Below are positions 33,506 to 44,869 of a DNA stretch of 64,000 nucleotides, in pieces. Each line of letters begins with the position of its first letter. Position 1 is the first letter of the stretch. A program made the translations under genes and the position numbers. Origin of the DNA: Lineus longissimus (Eukaryota; Nemertea; Pilidiophora; Heteronemertea; Lineidae); the NCBI RefSeq assembly GCF_910592395.1, contig NC_088321.1:8558001-8622000 (forward strand), in the 5' to 3' direction. Under the pieces are notes generated by a model. It was not told the origin of the DNA. It saw nothing but the letters and a program-made list of their open reading frames with translations, and searched no databases.

Positions 33506-36500
33506 ATGGAGGAATCGTTGAATCAGTCGGGAACGGAAGCTGGAGCTCTTCAGCTTTGCCCTCCAACATGTCAAACAGAAGACAATCAGCTTGAATCTCA
33601 GATCAGGCAATCTCAGCTTGAATCTCAAACAATACATTCTCCACTATCTCAAACAGAAAAACCTCAGCTTGATATATGCCAAGTGAGAATAAAGCAAGAA
33701 CCTGACGATAACATCGCCGATACTCTGACTGATGTCAACAATACTCATAATATCATCGGTCAGTCATCATCGCTGGCTAGTCCAACATCTACATTGTCTT
33801 TACCAACTATGGCCTCCAGTCAGGACAGTGACATTCAGATCAATGCCAGCACATCGGGCCTAAATACTCGTTCAAATTCATCTACACTTGAGAATGATGC
33901 TCGGAGACCTGAACTAAGGGATGATGTTAGAAAAGATCGGCGCGTCTCGGTCAGTGATGGCCACACCATAGGTAATATTCACCATTGGGTTGTGACCTTT
34001 GAACCCAACGTGGTACCAAGTCAGGAAGTTGGCTATCTGGGTCTGACGGAGGGATTATGTGATACTGTGGAGGGTGATGATTGTATGCACTATATTGGCC
34101 CCGATACAAGCAAAGTTTCTGGGAAGTTTAGTCATATTGATAGCACTGATGCGCCCGATACGGAAGTGCCTCCAATTGTGTGTTCTACTGGATCTACCTC
34201 ACAGGGAGTCATCAGCAGGCGTGATGGAAACATCACGCTTAGAGGAAGTACCATGCATGAAGGGAACTATGTCGAAGGAGCGGACTGCATGCATGAAGGG
34301 AAAAGCATCTTTGGAGGGACAACCATGCGTGAAGGGAACAATATCTTTGGAGGGGACACCATGCGCGAAGGGAATATTGAAAGTCAAACTGGAAGGAATT
34401 GCATCAATCATGTTAGTGGAGGGGACGACATGCTTGAAGGGAACAGTCAGGGTGAAGGGAATAGTATGCTTGAAGGAAACAGTGTGAGTGACAACGACAT
34501 GCATGATGGAAGCAATGAGAACATCATACATGAAAGAACTAGCACATCTCAACGAAACAGCATGAGGGAAGAAAACAGCATGGTTGAACTTGAAGGCAAC
34601 AGCACCCCATGTGGAGGAAACATGACATCGGATCAATCAATAGATGAAAAGCTTGGAGAAGATATAGAGGCAGCATCGGCAGAGGGTATCACAGACAAAG
34701 AACCCAGAGATGTTGAAGGAGCTGTGCCAGAACACTTTTTGTCTTCTCTTCAGTTGATGACGAAAGCACAGGATAAGATGAGACAGAGGAGGAAGCCTCT
34801 AGCTGTAAGTATACTAGCATAACCGAGTCAACAAAGTTGTCTGTGGGCTTTTCAAAAGTCCTTTTGGGCCCATTACTTCAAAGTAAGGTTTTTATTCAAT
34901 CAAATTTTTGGACCCAAGAGGATTTCTCATATCGGTAGTCACAGTACAAAATAGATTTCTTTGTATCTATTCGTATACATTGACATATTGCTTTGATCTC
35001 CTCTGTACTGTTTATTTTTGATGAAATCTTCTAGGTAATCTTTTTTTAACAGGGACCACCAAAAATATGTTTGTACACTTGAGAACTGTGGTGTAAGCAC
35101 TTAACTCTTTCAGTGCCAGACCCGTCAATCGACAGACAAGAAAATGCATCCATTGTGTGCCAAATCGTTGATCGACGGATAGGGTTAGTTTTAGTATATA
35201 TCAGTAGACGGCGATACCCAAGCTCAATAAATGCAAGCTCTGCTCTGGCCTTAGTGAAGCAGACAAAAGATTCGGGTCGCAAGGCATCTTTGGTCAGTAT
35301 GATTAGCAGAAAGGGCGGGCAGGAAGGCCACACTTCATGCGTTTCCTGCTGAAAAAGTCGCAGAAGTGCAAAATACCCCTTTGCCCTGGTGAATTCCTCA
35401 ATATCTACCATACCCAAAATAAATATTACTGGCTTGGAAGTGTTAGATGACTGATAGGCGAAGTCAGTAAAGCATTTTTGGTGAAAATATCTTTTTAATT
35501 TATATTTTTTTCGAATTACAAAATCTTGAAAAACCTGTGTTTTCGTGGCATTCTTGCAGGCCATATTTGGAAACACTCTGGCACTGAAAGAACTAAAGGC
35601 TTATGCCGTTCATTAAATATTTGAAATTTGTAATTGGAATTAAAAATGTCAAACTGTTTACAAATAGATAATGGATATAAGATTCAACGGTCGTGTTGAC
35701 AAATAAACAAACACTATAAATATCAAGTTTCAGCCAATTCGGAGGCACAATTGCTGCTCTATGGCATTGTGTAACTGCATTTCTATTTTCCTGGACCACC
35801 AGTAATTAGAAATGGCGTACACCTAGAGAGATGGTTTTCTCCTGAACGACTCATGGTTATGAAAACAATGAAGGACATGAAGGATGAAGAAATTATTTAG
35901 ACTTTTCAAAACTTCTCTTTGCAAAAAAGGTTCCACGTGTCAAGCAACTATTGTCATTGTATCGCTATCTCAATCTTGTTCGTATTTCAGATCTTCAGTT
36001 TTAAGCTGAGACCTAAAAAGATTCTGAAGAAACAAGTATTCACCTCTATCGAACCAAGACCCACCAAGCATACCGTTACGCCAGACGGACACGTGGATTA
36101 CATCAAACCAAGACCTTCTATGTCCACTGGTACTCCAGGTGCACTCGTGGGTTCCATCACACAAAGATCTACTAAGTCTCCTATCACTTCGTCCACACAC
36201 ATGGCCGGTTTGATCAAGCCTCAAGCTACCAAGATTATTAAGGACAGACAGTTGGATCCAGGAGATGCAAGAAAAACTGTTCTCATGGGTGAGTAGATCA
36301 ATAAAAGACAAATAAATTCAAAGCAAGCAATATTGAATATATTCCTCAATGCTGATCCACCGTTGTTGTGCACATATCCATCCATCACCGCCGATAATTC
36401 CCCCTGATCGACCATCAGAAGGGCTGTTATTTCATCAGTAGTCATTCCCTTCCTTTCCCACGCGTCCATGTCGCGACAACACTAACATTACACTCACTCG

Positions 36501-39500
36501 TGGTTGTCGCACGAGACACGCACTGAAAGCCATCATAATTGAAGACCAGGTGTTCAATGAGTAACGGTTCCAGGGATGCTGACCTGACCTAAATGCCAAG
36601 TGTATGTTGTATGGAAGAAGGGTAACCTGATCCTGAGGTTGGCACTATCAATTCAGGCCGTCATTCAATTACATTGTGTCTAGCATTTTGATTGGCCACC
36701 CATTTAAGATGGTGCGTTCGACAGATTACCTGGCCCTTGATGTCGGCGATGAATGGAGGAGACTTTAGGACTGATATTCACCACCGATAAGTCCGCATGT
36801 ATATTCCTCGACTCTCAGGTGCCTTGGAAAAGCTGCTGAAATATGTTGTAAATGCTTTGACTGTGATGGGAAGACCTTTTTGCGGTTGGTGATGAGCAAA
36901 GTGCAAGCATGTCATGCCATGCACATGTTATGTGAAAATCCTCTTAAACCCGTTCAACCCTGTCGCCCAGTATTCCGGCATGTCGTCACGTGTGTCTTAA
37001 ACCCTGACAACCGGTATACCGGCATCCACGTGTACATGATGTTTGGCGGTATCCGCGGGAACCAAGCAGAATAGTTCTTGCATATAGCCTTAGGCAGGCA
37101 CTGCTGAAGGCCGTTTCATGCCGATTTAGAATGTTTTTTTCCATTTTCTTCGATTTTGAGGCATTTTTCCTGGAATAAAATGGCCAGGAGATGTGATATG
37201 TTAGATGAAAGTGGTTCGGGGATGGATTAGGTGACAGTAGTTATGAATTTCCTGACGATTTTGAGTTGGAAGGCAGTGACGAAGATGTGAATGATGGCTT
37301 TGATTATACTGCAAGCATTACCAGCAGTGTACATGATGTACTGGGGGTCTGATCAAGCCTCGAGCTACCATTTTGAAAACACAAAAAGTGTGATATCTCA
37401 CTTATCAGTGATTTGTTTTTGATGAAATATTTATGGTAGGTACTCCCAACCAGGATACATCACATATCATGGAGGTTTTTGATTTGACCTACCTCTGACA
37501 CTGAATTTTGGTCTGATCTGTTTCTCGACTTGGACACCAGGGGAGCAAAAAATGAAAACCTAGAAAGTGTGATATCTCGCTCATTAGTGATTCGTATTCG
37601 ATAAAGTAGTTATGGTAGGTAATACTCCCAGCACGGATACACTGCATACAGATTTTTGATTTGACCTACTTTTCAAGGTCCATTGTCAATTAAGTTGTTA
37701 CCTGTATGGTGAGCACAATGGCCCCTGGCGTTTTCATTTACTCCACATAATTTCTTTATTTCGGAAATTTTGCGGAAATCTACTTGAAAAACTGAAAATC
37801 CACGGTTATAGGACAAGTTCCAGTTGGTTAACAGCTCATTTCCATTTTCAAAATTTGAAAAATATTTTATAAAAGTGGAGAAAAACTGCTTGACATTTTG
37901 AAACTTTATCATTCACGTCGGTTTGTTTACTATTGACAACACGCGCCCACTAGAGTGCGTTTCCAAATATTATGCGCAATTCTGCGTACCATTGAAAACC
38001 AAGGCCTATAATTGCTGTACCATTTCAGGGTTGCAGTTAGGCATCAATAAAAGTTCCTCGAACGCTGACTCTGTCTAAAATCGGCGAACAGAGTCTAGGC
38101 AATTATGATTCATTATGTTACTCACCAATGGGTAGCTTGGAATGTGCTTGCCTTGGGGAAAACCCCTTGACTACAGATCGACCTTAAGTTATGCCTGGAC
38201 ACTTGGTTCATGTATCCTTTCATTTGCAGATATCGTATCACCTGGTGTTATAGGAAGGGATGAGATTGTCTCACCTGATGTCATGTGTGCGCCCTTTGTA
38301 ACGCCAGGTGATACAATCTCATCATTTGCAGATATTGTATCACCTGGCGTTATAGGATCACCAGGAAGGGATGAGATTGTCTCACCTGATGTCATGTGTG
38401 CGCCCTTTGTAATCACGTATCTCATCATTTGCAGATATTGTATCACCTGGCGTTATAGGATCACCAGGAAGGGATGAGATTGTCTCACCAGATGTCATGT
38501 GTGCGCCCTTTGTAATCACGTATCTCATCATTTGCAGATATTGTATCACCTGGCGTTATAGGATCACCAGGAAGGGATGAGATTGTCTCACCTGATGTCA
38601 TGTGTGCACCCTTTGTAATCACGTATCTCATCATTTGCAGATATTGTATCACCTGGCGTTATAGGATCACCAGGAAGGGATGAGATTGTCTCACCTGATG
38701 TCATGTGTGCACCCTTTGTAATCACGTATCTCATCATTTGCAGATATTGTATCACCTGGCGTTATAGGATCACCAGGACGGGAGGAGATTGTCTCACCTG
38801 ATGTCATGTGTGCGCCCTTTGTAATCACGTATCTCATCATTTGCAGATATTGTATCACCTGGCGTTATAGGATCACCAGGACGGGAGGAGATTGTCTCAC
38901 CTGATGTCATGTGTGCGCCCTTTGTAATCACGTATCTCATCATTTGCAGATATTGTATCACCTGGCGTTATAGGATCACCAGGACGGGATGAAATCAACT
39001 GGGACTGGCCACAAGACAGTGAAGGAGCAGATCTAGACCAAGGTGGAACAAAGTTGAATATGAATAAATCAGCCAAGACAAGGAAATCGACATTTGGGAT
39101 CCATAAATTTAATAGGACACCGCATCGTAGAGGATCAAAATCAACTCCGAAGAAGACTGATTTGAATCATGAATCTTTTGCGAAAAATAAGACGATTGAT
39201 GAGAAGTGTAAGCCATGCTGTGTTGATCTGGGGAAGAGAGTGAGTGATGAAGGAGTTGAACGGCAAGCTCAAGTGGGTGGTGAAATAGTCAGGGGAGAGA
39301 GTAGCCTAAAAGCAGGCAGTGAAGTTGAACGACAACCTTGTTCTAAAAGTGCTAAAGTGGGTCAGAGACAACCTAATCATAAAGTTGGCCGGGGACAATC
39401 TATTTCCAAGGTGGGCAGAAGACCAGCTAAAGTGGGCCGCGGACAACGTTTCGTAGTTGGTGGAGCCCAACCTTCTGGGGAACGCATGAAACGAGACAGT

Positions 39501-40931
39501 GGAGATGAGATGACAAGCTTTCCCTGCAAATATTGTAAAAAGTCATTTCGACTGAAAAGTCAGTTGACAAATCATACTTGTCCTGATCGCAAAGACCAAG
39601 TGTTAGCAGAGGCATTAAAGTTGATGACAGAACGTCAGAAGACCAGCAATATATCGTTGGCCAAGAAGATTGTGTCGACGAGAAGGTCGAAGGGTCATAT
39701 TTTGGAAGACACTGTTAACAAAATGTCTGATAGGAGGACAGTGTCGCAAGTCAAGACAGAGCGCGATTTGGAGAGTCCAAACTCAATGGCAGGTCCAACG
39801 CATACTAAGAGACTTTCACTTGTCCAAAAATATGACAGGTATAGACTGAAGCAGTTTGGTTGCGCTCATTGTAAAGTGGTCTTTCTGCGGAAGGATAACC
39901 TACTGAAGCATTTACTAATACATTCTGGTAATAGACCGTTTGGGTGTCAAGTTTGCGAGATGAAATTCCTGCGCAAGGACCAGTTGGTTCAACATGAGAG
40001 GATACATACAGGAGAAAAACCATTCCGATGCGAGACTTGCTCGAAAAGTTTTCTGGCAAAGGGCAACTTGAAACGACACGAACTCACCCACGCCGCTGAC
40101 AAGCCATTCAAGTGCGACCGATGTAACGAGGCATTTATCCGCGAGTTTCAGTTAGACGTCCACAAGCGCATTCACTCCGGTAAAAAGCCCTTCAGATGTC
40201 AGATGTGTCGGAAGGGTTTTCGATGTGCAGTCACGTTGAATATACATCAGAGGAGTCATACGGGAGAAACGCCGTACGTGTGTGGGCAGTGCGACAAAGC
40301 ATTCAAACAGAAACAGAGTTTGTCAAAACACGAATTTCTTGTTCACGGAGTCAAGCGGGAACACACATTTGAATGCGGGCACTGCGAGCGTGAGTTCATG
40401 TGTCGCAGTGATTTGACCAAACATGCAGTTGTCCATACGGAAGAGAGACCGTTTGTATGTCTCATTCAAAACTGTGGGAAGAGATTCCGAAAGAAGTTTC
40501 ATCTAATGCGCCATGAGTTGACGCACACTGGTGACAAGCCATTCAAGTGCGAAATTTGTCAGAAAAGGTTTGCATCCAGTGGCAGCTTGAAGAAACACGA
40601 GCGAATCCACACTGGAGAAAAACCGTTCAAATGTTCGTACTGTGTGAAGGTATTCGCACAGAAAGTCGGCCTGCAGCAGCACGAACGTATCCACACTGGT
40701 GACAAGCCATACCAGTGCTCACATTGCAAAATGGCCTTCGCGCAGAGGTCGAATTTGCTGAGTCATGAGCGCGTGCACACGGGGAAAAAGCCATACGAGT
40801 GCGGTTATTGTCACAAGGCGTTTGCGGCAAGGTCGAATATGAAGCGTCATGAGATGACACACGAGAATGGCGCAGGGGGGCGGAACATCAAGGAAGAATC
40901 TGAAACGGACCTATCTGAATGGTCTGAATAA
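33506..40931 (+). CDS. C2H2 zinc-finger protein, 3 exons, 1192 residues
   Basis: Exons 33506-34804, 35991-36288 and 38950-40931. The phases agree (0, then 1) and the total is 3579 bases, an exact multiple of three. Donors are GTAAGT (34805) and GTGAGT (36289); acceptors are TATTTCAG (35990) and TTTGCAG (38949). ATG 33506 has an AAAATGG context. Exon 1 is Ser/Asn/Glu-rich, with IKQEPDD (a SUMO-type IKQE) and a run of MREGN/MLEGN-like repeats. Exon 2 is basic. Exon 3 has an atypical finger (CKYCKKSF), then 12 canonical C2H2 fingers from about 39855 to 40863 with HTGEKPF-type linkers, and an acidic tail. A nuclear DNA-binding regulator is likely. An earlier noncoding exon is possible. No orthologue recognised. 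Confidence 0.88.
35101..35596. mobile_element. MITE-like element in intron 1
   Basis: TTAACTCTTTCAGTGCCAGA at the left is mirrored by CTGGCACTGAAAGAACTAAA at the right, about 19-bp TIRs with two or three differences. The ends suggest a TTAA-targeting (piggyBac-like) origin, but the right TTAA is imperfect. A 176-codon minus-strand open frame fills the interior but shows no transposase motif. Confidence 0.55.
36944..37350 (+). pseudogene. Possible piggyBac-like 5' fossil in intron 2
   Basis: TTAAACCCGTTCAACCCTGT at 36944 resembles a piggyBac-like end. Downstream at about 37182 the plus strand encodes MARRCDMLDESGSG, then with one shift an acidic stretch including PDDFELEGSDEDVNDG, like the acidic N-terminus of piggyBac-type transposases. 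It breaks off near 37350 without a catalytic region. Weak but coherent. Confidence 0.35.
37376..37740 (+). repeat. Dispersed repeat family A, copy 3 (headless)
   Basis: AAAAAGTGTGATATCTCACT, GGTAGGTACTCCCA, GATTTGACCTAC and the terminal GGTGAGCACAATGGCCCC are present. The GGCTCACC head is missing. Lies in intron 2. Confidence 0.75.
38221..38949 (+). repeat. 103-bp minisatellite carrying a splice acceptor
   Basis: CATTTGCAGATAT begins at 38221, 38323, 38426, 38529, 38632, 38735, 38838 and 38941: one 102-bp spacing, then 103. Each unit also carries the first bases of exon 3 (ATTGTATCACCTGG). Within the unit GATATTGTATCACCTG is echoed by GAGATTGTCTCACCTG, a smaller internal duplication. Only the last acceptor gives an open frame into the fingers, because 103 is not a multiple of three and the second frame meets TGA. 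Confidence 0.9.
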
Positions 40932-41160
40932 GTGATAAAATGTAAGAATGAACAATTTAGCTGCTTCTTGTTTCGCAGATTTACCATACCTCAGAATAAT
41001 TGTAATTGACATGTTTCCACCAGTAGTGTTTTTTAAGGAGGACTAAAGGTAGGTGCTAGGGGATTCAATGGCCTAACAGCGTAACTTTGGCTACTGCCTC
41101 ATGGCACTGGCTGACACCAGGTATGATGGATTTGTCGAGTGATGCAAGCAAAAAGATATA

Positions 41161-41503
41161 TTAAAGCGAACTGGAACCGCCAAGCCAGTTCGTATGACCT
41201 CGTTTTCATTTCCCGCGTATCGGGTGATCAGAACGAGGCATGAATGAAACATGGCGCCTAGCTGTCAATCATTCAGTGACGTCACTACTATGGAATTTAC
41301 TACGAAAATTCATGAATGAAAGATCGCATGACTCACGTGATTCTCACATGATTCTCAATAATAACAAATTGAACTGCGCATGTTCGGGCACTGGGGGCGG
41401 AGCTACAAATCTGAACTCGAATAGGAAGTTGGAAGTTTGACTTTCTCGGGCGGTGAAAGTCGAAAAGTTGAACAAATCGCTCGGCGGTTCCAGTTTGCTT
41501 TAA
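41161..41503. mobile_element. MITE with TTAA ends
   Basis: TTAAAGCGAACTGGAACCGC at the left and GCGGTTCCAGTTTGCTTTAA at the right give 25-bp TIRs with two mismatches. TTAA at both edges suggests a piggyBac-like target choice. It may lie in the 3' UTR of the zinc-finger gene. Confidence 0.75.
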
Positions 41504-41653
41504 GTGGGCTTGAATTCAGGCGTGAGAACGTCATCGGCACGTCACACTTGCAGGCGCCTGTTATGTGGTGACAATGGGGTATTTATCCTTTTAGAGCCCT
41601 TGTTAAAAGTAGCCTGATTTGATGCATGCATGCAAGTCGCTTACAACACTTAA

Positions 41654-41659
41654 AATAAA
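41654..41659 (+). promoter_or_regulatory. Candidate polyadenylation signal
   Basis: First AATAAA after the zinc-finger stop codon, 723 bases downstream. If used, the 3' UTR would contain the TTAA-flanked MITE. Confidence 0.3.
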
Positions 41660-41730
41660 ATACTCGTCAAACAAGCGGGTATAGTGAAAGAGCTGATGTA
41701 TTGACAGCAAAAGTGTCCATGCAGCAGAAG

Positions 41731-42180
41731 TGTCCATGCATGGATCATTGACGGGCTCATGGATAGATCTAGGATGATTATCACAAACCATGTTTACATG
41801 TGGATCCCATCATATAGATTCTATGATGGCCCAATGAGCAGAAGATCCACTGATGGCCCATGGACATTTCGTTGATGGGAGTTCCAACATAGGCCCAATG
41901 ACGGTGGGTCCCATAAAAATGAACGTATGCAGCATAGTCTAACCCCATTTGAGTAACAGTCTTCAGAATTTGGGAAAATAAGAATACTTAACCAATCCTG
42001 CTATAAATCTTTGATGGCCTGTCAAATATTTTAAAACATATTTCATCCATGGGTCAATGATGGGGCCATGGTAGATACGACTATGGGTTCCATCAATGGA
42101 TCTATGATGGGGATTCTCCATCGTCTATCCGTGGATGGAGCGCTGATGATTAATCCCCATCCGAGATCCATGCATGGACA
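41731..42180. mobile_element. MITE with TGTCCATGCATGGATC TIRs
   Basis: A 450-bp element with perfect 16-bp terminal inverted repeats. The interior is rich in CCATGG/GATGG words (GATGGCCCATGGAC, GGTGGGTCCCATAAAAATGA). A second, diverged copy without clear ends is at 58535-58850. No target duplication seen. Confidence 0.8.
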
Positions 42181-42396
42181 TTTTTGCCTTTTATTGCAGG
42201 CCCTATTGTCCGTATGTTCATCAGGCCATATCTGGCTTATTGATCTGCACCACGCTAATAAAAAGGAAATGAGAAGGTTCATTTTCGCCGCCCGAGCAAA
42301 TGTAAAAATAGGCCAAAATGTTTGTCGAGCGAAATCTCCTTTTTAAAGACATGAGATGAACTAGTCATGTCAAGAGAAAAAAATACTCACCAGTGT

Positions 42397-42670
42397 AGCA
42401 TTTGCTCCTCAATTTGTGAAACATTTACTCAGAAACTGAGCACTTACTCCTCGATTTGCTGAAACAAATTACTCATAAATTGATCATTTACTCCTGCATG
42501 TGTGAAAACAAATTACTCATAAATTTAGCATTTACTCCTTCATTTGTGACAAACAGATTACTCAGCAGTTTAACATACTCCTGCATTTGTGACAACAAAT
42601 TACTGCTCCTGTATTTGAGAAAAAATTTACTCCTCGATTAAAAAAAATGCTAAGCATTTACTCTTCCAGT
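42397..42670. repeat. AT-rich minisatellite, about 44-bp unit
   Basis: Five to six degenerate copies of a unit resembling AGCATTTACTCCTCAATTTG...ACAAATTACTCATAAATT. No coding value. Confidence 0.75.
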
Positions 42671-43998
42671 TTTGAAAAGTAATGCTGTTGTGGTGCTGTG
42701 TATTGGTGGTTGAGTAAAACGCCACTCAAATGAGCATTTTTGTCGCTGCGGTCTGTGTTCATTGCTGTGATGAGCAATAGAAATATCGCTCATCTGCCGG
42801 TAAAACTAGTTATCACTGGGATTCATACAGATCACAGGATTCACACTTTAAAATGGAGTTTGTCAAACCACACAATTATGTATGACTAAATAGGTATCAA
42901 GGTCCAGCTTCACATTATCATCTCCGCTGCATACTACAAGGCCTTTGTTGATTTATGCTGCTTGGTGGCTTAAGATATCAGTTGGCCAAAGTAAAATATG
43001 TGCTTACTGGGAGAGGAAATGACGACACAAAAAAAACAGACAAAGGATTAGTTCAATTTGAGGGGCGTTTAGGCCTGCATTTATTATTTTATCCAATTGT
43101 ATCCCTCCAAGACTGTTATGGGAGGGCCTTGTTTCTATTGTGTTATAAAGGTTAACCAATACCTTTACCCACCATGCTAACCTAGGCCTTGTGCTTGATA
43201 TGCGGAATGAAACACTCGTGTAGAGACATTTGTTAAATTCGGTTTTTATCAAGAGAATGATTCTTGGTTTCTAGTTATAGGTGCCACATATCGTATCAAT
43301 GTGAACATTATGATTGATTTAGTTTTGTAGAATGGAATAAATCTAGAATTGGTGCTCATTAAGTACTCAAAATACTCGGTGAGTATTCAACATCATGTGG
43401 AAGTAGGGGGTTAATGTTTGCTTCTCCGACCAGGCAGACAAACTAGCGAGACATACACCATCATTTGGTGAGGTGCCAGTTCAGAAGTAATTGCGCCAAT
43501 CAGAATATTGCTTACATTTGAATATAGGAATTTCAAAAAGGTGGTAGAAACAATATCCACAGTCACATTTTCACTGGTTGTTTTACCATGCCAAAAAGAA
43601 AGCACTAGCTATCTCCTTCAAGATGCACACTGCAACATCAATTCTGAGATTTCTGAGTGCGAAAATTCGATTCACACAAATCATCAGAAATAAAGAACTG
43701 GAACCAAGGTTGACAGTTAAATCTCGGATGCTGACTTAAAGGTGAAGTACGTCAACTGTACTTCACCGAATGAGGGCTAATGTCTCAGGGGTTGGTGTTG
43801 GGGGCTGGAGAAAAGAATGTCATACCCTGGTTTCCTCAAGATGGTATTCAAGTGCTTTGTTTTTTATGCACAGGTCCATCGTGGAAGATTTTGCAAATAG
43901 TCTGGCTGTCAGGGGTGACTTCTATGCCTTGCAGATGTGCCAATGAACTCATTGGCACATAAAAATTATCTTTTCGTTTGACTGTTGTGGAAAAAATA
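42671..43998. other. Intergenic; nothing recognised apart from a small hairpin
   Basis: GGTGAAGTAC at 43741-43750 pairs with GTACTTCACC at 43758-43767. No gene supported. Confidence 0.4.
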
Positions 43999-44156
43999 CA
44001 GTGGAAGCTCCCTTAGCGGACACCTCTCTATTAAGGACACTAGGTTTGGTCCCAAATTGGCTGTTTCCATTCAATTTGACCTCTAATCAGGACACCTCTC
44101 TATTAAGGACAGCACTTGTCAGTCCTGAGGGTGTCCTTAATAGAGAGGTTCTACTG
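43999..44156. mobile_element. TA-flanked MITE related to 29389-30212
   Basis: Starts CAGTGGAAGCTCCCTTAGCG and ends TTAATAGAGAGGTTCTACTG, with TA on both sides. 158 bp. The ends are the same type as the 824-bp element in the foldback region. Internal GACACCTCTCTATTAAGGAC words are duplicated. Confidence 0.8.
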
Positions 44157-44483
44157 TACTCCTTCACTGCTGGATTTTGCAAGCAAAAATGCGTAAGGAT
44201 TACAATTTGGATGTTGTTAAAAAGTCATTAGGATACACCAAAATTGGGGGACAAGTCTGCTGATAATACTCCAAAATCCGCTGGAAATAATATGTGGAAA
44301 TGTTTGTTGTTGGAAGGTCTGTTATTCTTTATAGTTTTGGCCAACTAAATCTTTGATGTTTCATTACCAGGTCCACAAAGTTGGATGTATAGTAATTCTC
44401 ACAGTCGTTTCCTGATCATGTAGTCTGTAATATTAGTACTATTAGTAGTGAGTATACAGTGTCACAACAATAGTGAGTTTCAG

Positions 44484-44615
44484 CAAATCAAAAAGTCCTT
44501 GTATGATGAAGCTGTATTAATAGCATTCCGCGAAGATGAGGTCACTGCAGCTGCTGCCCTCTATTTCCTCATCGCTGAATTACAGGCAATGTCGGACAAA
44601 CATGCGGCTTCGTAA
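44484..44615 (+). CDS. Possible short terminal coding exon
   Basis: After TTTCAG at 44478-44483 a 43-codon frame runs to TAA at 44613-44615. It has amino-acid composition typical of a real protein: KKSLYDEAVLIAFRED, then TAAAALYFLIAELQAMSDKH. It reads as a helical C-terminus. No family recognised and no partner exon found upstream, so it could be chance. Confidence 0.25.
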   Translation, partial: QIKKSLYDEAVLIAFREDEVTAAAALYFLIAELQAMSDKHAAS

Positions 44616-44810
44616 TGGATTCAGGCTTTCTAACTAGGGCAGTTAGATTCAATCTGGCACATGTCCGAGTGTTGGAAATACTACATAATTGTTCTGAATA
44701 TTTCTCTCTCTGACTCTATGGTATCATTCATGCTAAAAACAATGCAGGGTCAAAGATAATTGGCTTTGAAATAAACTCAAATGCGTAGAAATAAGTGTCG
44801 ATGTCCGACT

Positions 44811-44869
44811 GTCACGTGACTAAAACGTCATCAATATCTTATGCAAATGACCTTGTGAGCTATAAATAG
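44811..44869 (+). promoter_or_regulatory. Promoter-like cluster: E-box, octamer, TATA
   Basis: GTCACGTGAC (44811-44820), ACGTCA (44825-44830), the octamer ATGCAAAT (44841-44848) and TATAAATAG (44861-44869) occur in order within 60 bases. A start site near 44890-44900 would be expected. No gene is recognised downstream. Confidence 0.35.

Noticed and set aside
34199-34636. 145-codon minus-strand frame
   Set aside because: Antisense shadow of zinc-finger exon 1 repeats.
35046-35576. 176-codon minus-strand open frame in intron 1
   Set aside because: It fills a MITE-like element and shows no transposase or other motif; likely chance openness in a TIR element.
38142-38477. 111-codon frame with IVSPGVIG repeats
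   Set aside because: It is the first part of the 103-bp minisatellite read through; it stops when the unit length shifts the frame.
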